NCBI GenBank assembly: GCA_022865525.1
Contig: JALHSV010000177.1
Span: 1-14,512, forward strand
Source: Thermodesulfovibrionales bacterium
Lineage (GTDB): Bacteria; Nitrospirota; Thermodesulfovibrionia; Thermodesulfovibrionales; SM23-35
Reading direction: 5' to 3'
DNA: 14,512 nucleotides
The translations under genes were made by a program, and so were the position numbers. This document shows positions 13,116 to 14,512 of this stretch, piece by piece; position 1 is the first letter of the stretch; each line of letters opens with the position of its first letter. Under the pieces are notes generated by a model. That model had not been told where the DNA came from. It worked only from the letters and a program-made list of their open reading frames with translations, and made no database searches.

Positions 13116-13960
13116 AGAAGTTCCTTATAATCTCTGTTGTGCTGCTCATCGTTGTCGTTATCGTCAGTCTTGTCTTTGCCTTGCTCCATAAAAATCTGTC
13201 CATCGGTGACAAGGTTGCGCTTATCCGTATAGAAGGACCGATTCTTGATTCCAAAGACACGATTGATGAAATCAAGGATTATGTGAAGGATCCCTCAATC
13301 AAGGCTATTGTCCTGCGTGTCGATAGTCCGGGAGGTGCTGTAGCACCTTCGCAGGAGATTTACGAAGAAGTGAGAAAAGCCATAGCGAAAAAGATGGTTG
13401 TGGTATCTATGGGGTCTATCGCAGCATCAGGAGGATATTATATTGCATCGCCTGCAACGAGGATCATTGCAAATCCAGGGACACTCACGGGGTCTATAGG
13501 TGTGATTATGGAAATCCCCAACCTGGAAGGACTCATGAACAAGATCGGTGTAAAGACCGAAGTCATAAAGAGCGGCAGGCATAAGGATATCGCGTCGGTA
13601 TTCCGTGGTATCAATAAAGAAGAGCGGGAAATCCTGCAAAATGTGCTCGACAATGTGCATGAGCAATTTATCCTTGCTGTTTCCGAGGGAAGGAAGATGC
13701 TCCGGGACGACGTGCAAAGGATAGCTGACGGACGCATCTTCACAGGGGAACAGGCACTGAAGGTCGGCTTAATTGATGAACTCGGGAATCTTGAAGATGC
13801 CATCAAAGCTGCGGCAAAACTCTCCGGCATCAAAGGAGAGCCGTCAGTGATCAGTAAACAGGAGAACTTTTCCCTGATCAGTCTTCTCAGAGGCAAGATG
13901 CCAAAAGAACTGACAGATATGTTTCCATCAGTGAAGGTTAAATACCTTTTTGCACCTTAG
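13112..13960 (+). CDS. sppA: Signal peptide peptidase SppA-type membrane serine protease
   Basis: This membrane-anchored enzyme degrades leftover signal peptides and related membrane fragments. TTG 13112 overlaps the rpsA stop (TTGA) and follows AAAGGA at good spacing. It gives 282 residues starting with Lys-Lys and one transmembrane helix (about 4-25), so the catalytic domain faces the periplasm. The family dyad is visible: Ser106 in GSIAASGGYYIASP and Lys158 in KSGRHKD. DSPGG (71-75) and TLTGSIGVI (124-132) are also typical. It is the short, single-domain form, as in Bacillus, rather than the duplicated E. coli form. The frame is open further upstream to TTG 13058 inside rpsA, but that extension would precede the membrane helix with a charged stretch and is unlikely. 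Confidence 0.9.
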   Translation: MKKFLIISVVLLIVVVIVSLVFALLHKNLSIGDKVALIRIEGPILDSKDTIDEIKDYVKDPSIKAIVLRVDSPGGAVAPSQEIYEEVRKAIAKKMVVVSMGSIAASGGYYIASPATRIIANPGTLTGSIGVIMEIPNLEGLMNKIGVKTEVIKSGRHKDIASVFRGINKEEREILQNVLDNVHEQFILAVSEGRKMLRDDVQRIADGRIFTGEQALKVGLIDELGNLEDAIKAAAKLSGIKGEPSVISKQENFSLISLLRGKMPKELTDMFPSVKVKYLFAP

Positions 13961-14001
13961 GATACTTTTTGATAAATATGATGACATAAGCTATAGAAAA
14001 T

Positions 14002-14062
14002 AGATTCTTCGGCTACGCCTCAGAATGACAACGTATGTCACTCTGAACGAAGTGAAGAGTCT
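14002..14062. repeat. REP-like imperfect palindrome
   Basis: The left arm, AGATTCTTCGGCTACGCC then TCAGAATGACA (14002-14030), is mirrored by TGTCACTCTGAACG then AAGTGAAGAGTCT (14036-14062) around ACGTA. The arms pair for most of their length, with mismatches in the middle. The arm sequence resembles a dispersed repeat seen in many bacterial genomes (of the form TGTCATTCTGAGCGAAGCGAAGAATCT). It lies between sppA and the IHF gene, where it may stabilise or end the upstream transcript. That a family of copies exists in this genome is inference. Confidence 0.7.
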
Positions 14063-14090
14063 TAATGATTAACGAATTGAAGGAGGGCAC

Positions 14091-14387
14091 ATGACCAAAT
14101 CAGTACTTGTAGAGAAGGTATCTGAAAGGATTGGCAGCCTTACGAAAAAACAGACAGAAATTGTTGTCGATACCGTTTTTGACAGTATAAAAGAAGCCCT
14201 GGTGAAAGGGGAGAAAATCGAAATCAGAGGGTTTGGAAATTTCAAGCCAAAAGTCCGGAGACCAAGACGGGCACGGAATCCGAAAACGGGAGAAACAGTT
14301 GATGTCCCGGGGAAACGTGTGCTGCATTTTAAAGTTGGGAAAGCCCTCAGAGATGCAATGAATCCCAAAGAGAATTCAAACTCTTAG
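14091..14387 (+). CDS. ihfB: HU/IHF-family DNA-bending protein, probably IHF beta
   Basis: This 98-residue histone-like protein binds and bends DNA as a dimer and supports recombination, replication and promoter architecture. Features are the helical N-terminal dimerisation part (1-40), RGFGNFKPKVRRPRRARNP (46-64) leading into the beta-arm with the family signature RNPKTG (62-67), a Pro at the arm tip (VDVPGKR, 70-76) and the final helix VGKALRDAMN. The Arg-rich arm and the order cmk-rpsA-(sppA)-ihfB, shared with proteobacteria, favour IHF beta over HU. A clear ribosome site, GGAGGG, lies 4 bp before ATG 14091. A repeat separates it from sppA, so it may have its own promoter. An HU assignment cannot be ruled out by sequence alone. 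Confidence 0.88.
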   Translation: MTKSVLVEKVSERIGSLTKKQTEIVVDTVFDSIKEALVKGEKIEIRGFGNFKPKVRRPRRARNPKTGETVDVPGKRVLHFKVGKALRDAMNPKENSNS

Positions 14388-14399
14388 AGAGTTCACACC

Positions 14400-14458
14400 C
14401 AGGCAGATCCCGATAGATACCTATTGTAGTGCAGCACGCATCTGTATTCTCCTGCCTG
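14400..14458. repeat. Long-spaced 7-bp inverted repeat downstream of the IHF gene
   Basis: CAGGCAG (14400-14406) and CTGCCTG (14452-14458) are perfect inverted repeats 45 bp apart, with a small dyad GTGC-A-GCAC (14430-14438) between them. No T-tract follows, so this is not an ordinary terminator. It could be a transcript structure in the intergenic region or chance. Confidence 0.25.
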
Positions 14459-14486
14459 AAATCTTACCTGATGATACAATGATTCC

Positions 14487-14512
14487 ATGAAAGGCAAAGT
14501 TTATTTAGTCGG
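14487..14512 (+). CDS. Start of a probable uroporphyrinogen-III C-methyltransferase (partial)
   Basis: ATG 14487 opens a frame reading MKGKVYLV, with GG as the first two bases of a Gly codon at the window edge. This start is typical of CobA/SUMT-type uroporphyrinogen-III methyltransferases, which continue with GAGPGDPGLLT. TACAAT (14475-14480) just upstream resembles a -10 box but is very close to the start; no clear ribosome site is visible. Eight residues are weak evidence, and the next bases would settle it. Confidence 0.5.

Noticed and set aside
1..14512. CRISPR array, tRNA or rRNA genes
   Set aside because: No regularly spaced repeats, cloverleaf with CCA-type end or rRNA-like conserved blocks were seen on either strand.

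Overview
The window looks like a chromosomal segment of a moderately AT-leaning, probably anaerobic Gram-negative bacterium. The gene order from prephenate dehydratase through aroA, cmk, ispH, rpsA, sppA to an HU/IHF gene resembles Nitrospirota (Thermodesulfovibrio-like) or Desulfobacterota/Geobacter-type genomes. That assignment rests on remembered synteny and protein style, not on a database search.

Region 1 (1-2465): a leader with nested DNA dyads, then a two-gene operon. It holds a GlcD-type FAD-linked 2-hydroxy-acid dehydrogenase and a tandem-domain universal stress protein, joined by an ATGA stop/start overlap.

Region 2 (2466-4466) is accessory DNA and the most interesting part. On the minus strand is a wrecked integron-type tyrosine recombinase: its N-terminal domain is joined out of frame to its C-terminal tail, and the catalytic core is missing. 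Reading away from it on the plus strand is a single-gene unit (198 aa, unknown function) with the anatomy of an integron gene cassette. A core-site-like 7-mer lies 9 bp before the start codon. Its exact complement (8 bp over the extended site) lies at the left end of a 63-bp attC-like folded site that overlaps the 3' end of the gene. Then come broken genes: a RusA-like nuclease ORF with an internal out-of-frame deletion, an intact antitoxin with a truncated RelE/ParE-like toxin, a methylglyoxal synthase fragment on the opposite strand, and possibly the last codons of an aminotransferase. I read this as a decayed chromosomal integron plus a graveyard of gene fragments.

Region 3 (4441-10636): a tightly packed aromatic amino-acid operon, pheA (chorismate mutase-prephenate dehydratase-ACT), a HisC-family aminotransferase, DAHP synthase (type I-beta, with an N-terminal regulatory domain), tyrA and aroA, followed by cmk. 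Together they cover entry into the shikimate pathway, the EPSP step, both prephenate branches to Phe and Tyr, and a candidate final transaminase. A good sigma70-type promoter (TTGAAA-17-TAATAT) sits just upstream, at the edge of the fossil region.

Region 4 (10637-14512): ispH, six-domain ribosomal protein S1 (rpsA), a membrane-anchored SppA-type peptidase, a REP-like palindrome, an IHF/HU gene (probably ihfB from the cmk-rpsA-ihfB order), and the first codons of what looks like a uroporphyrinogen-III C-methyltransferase running off the window.
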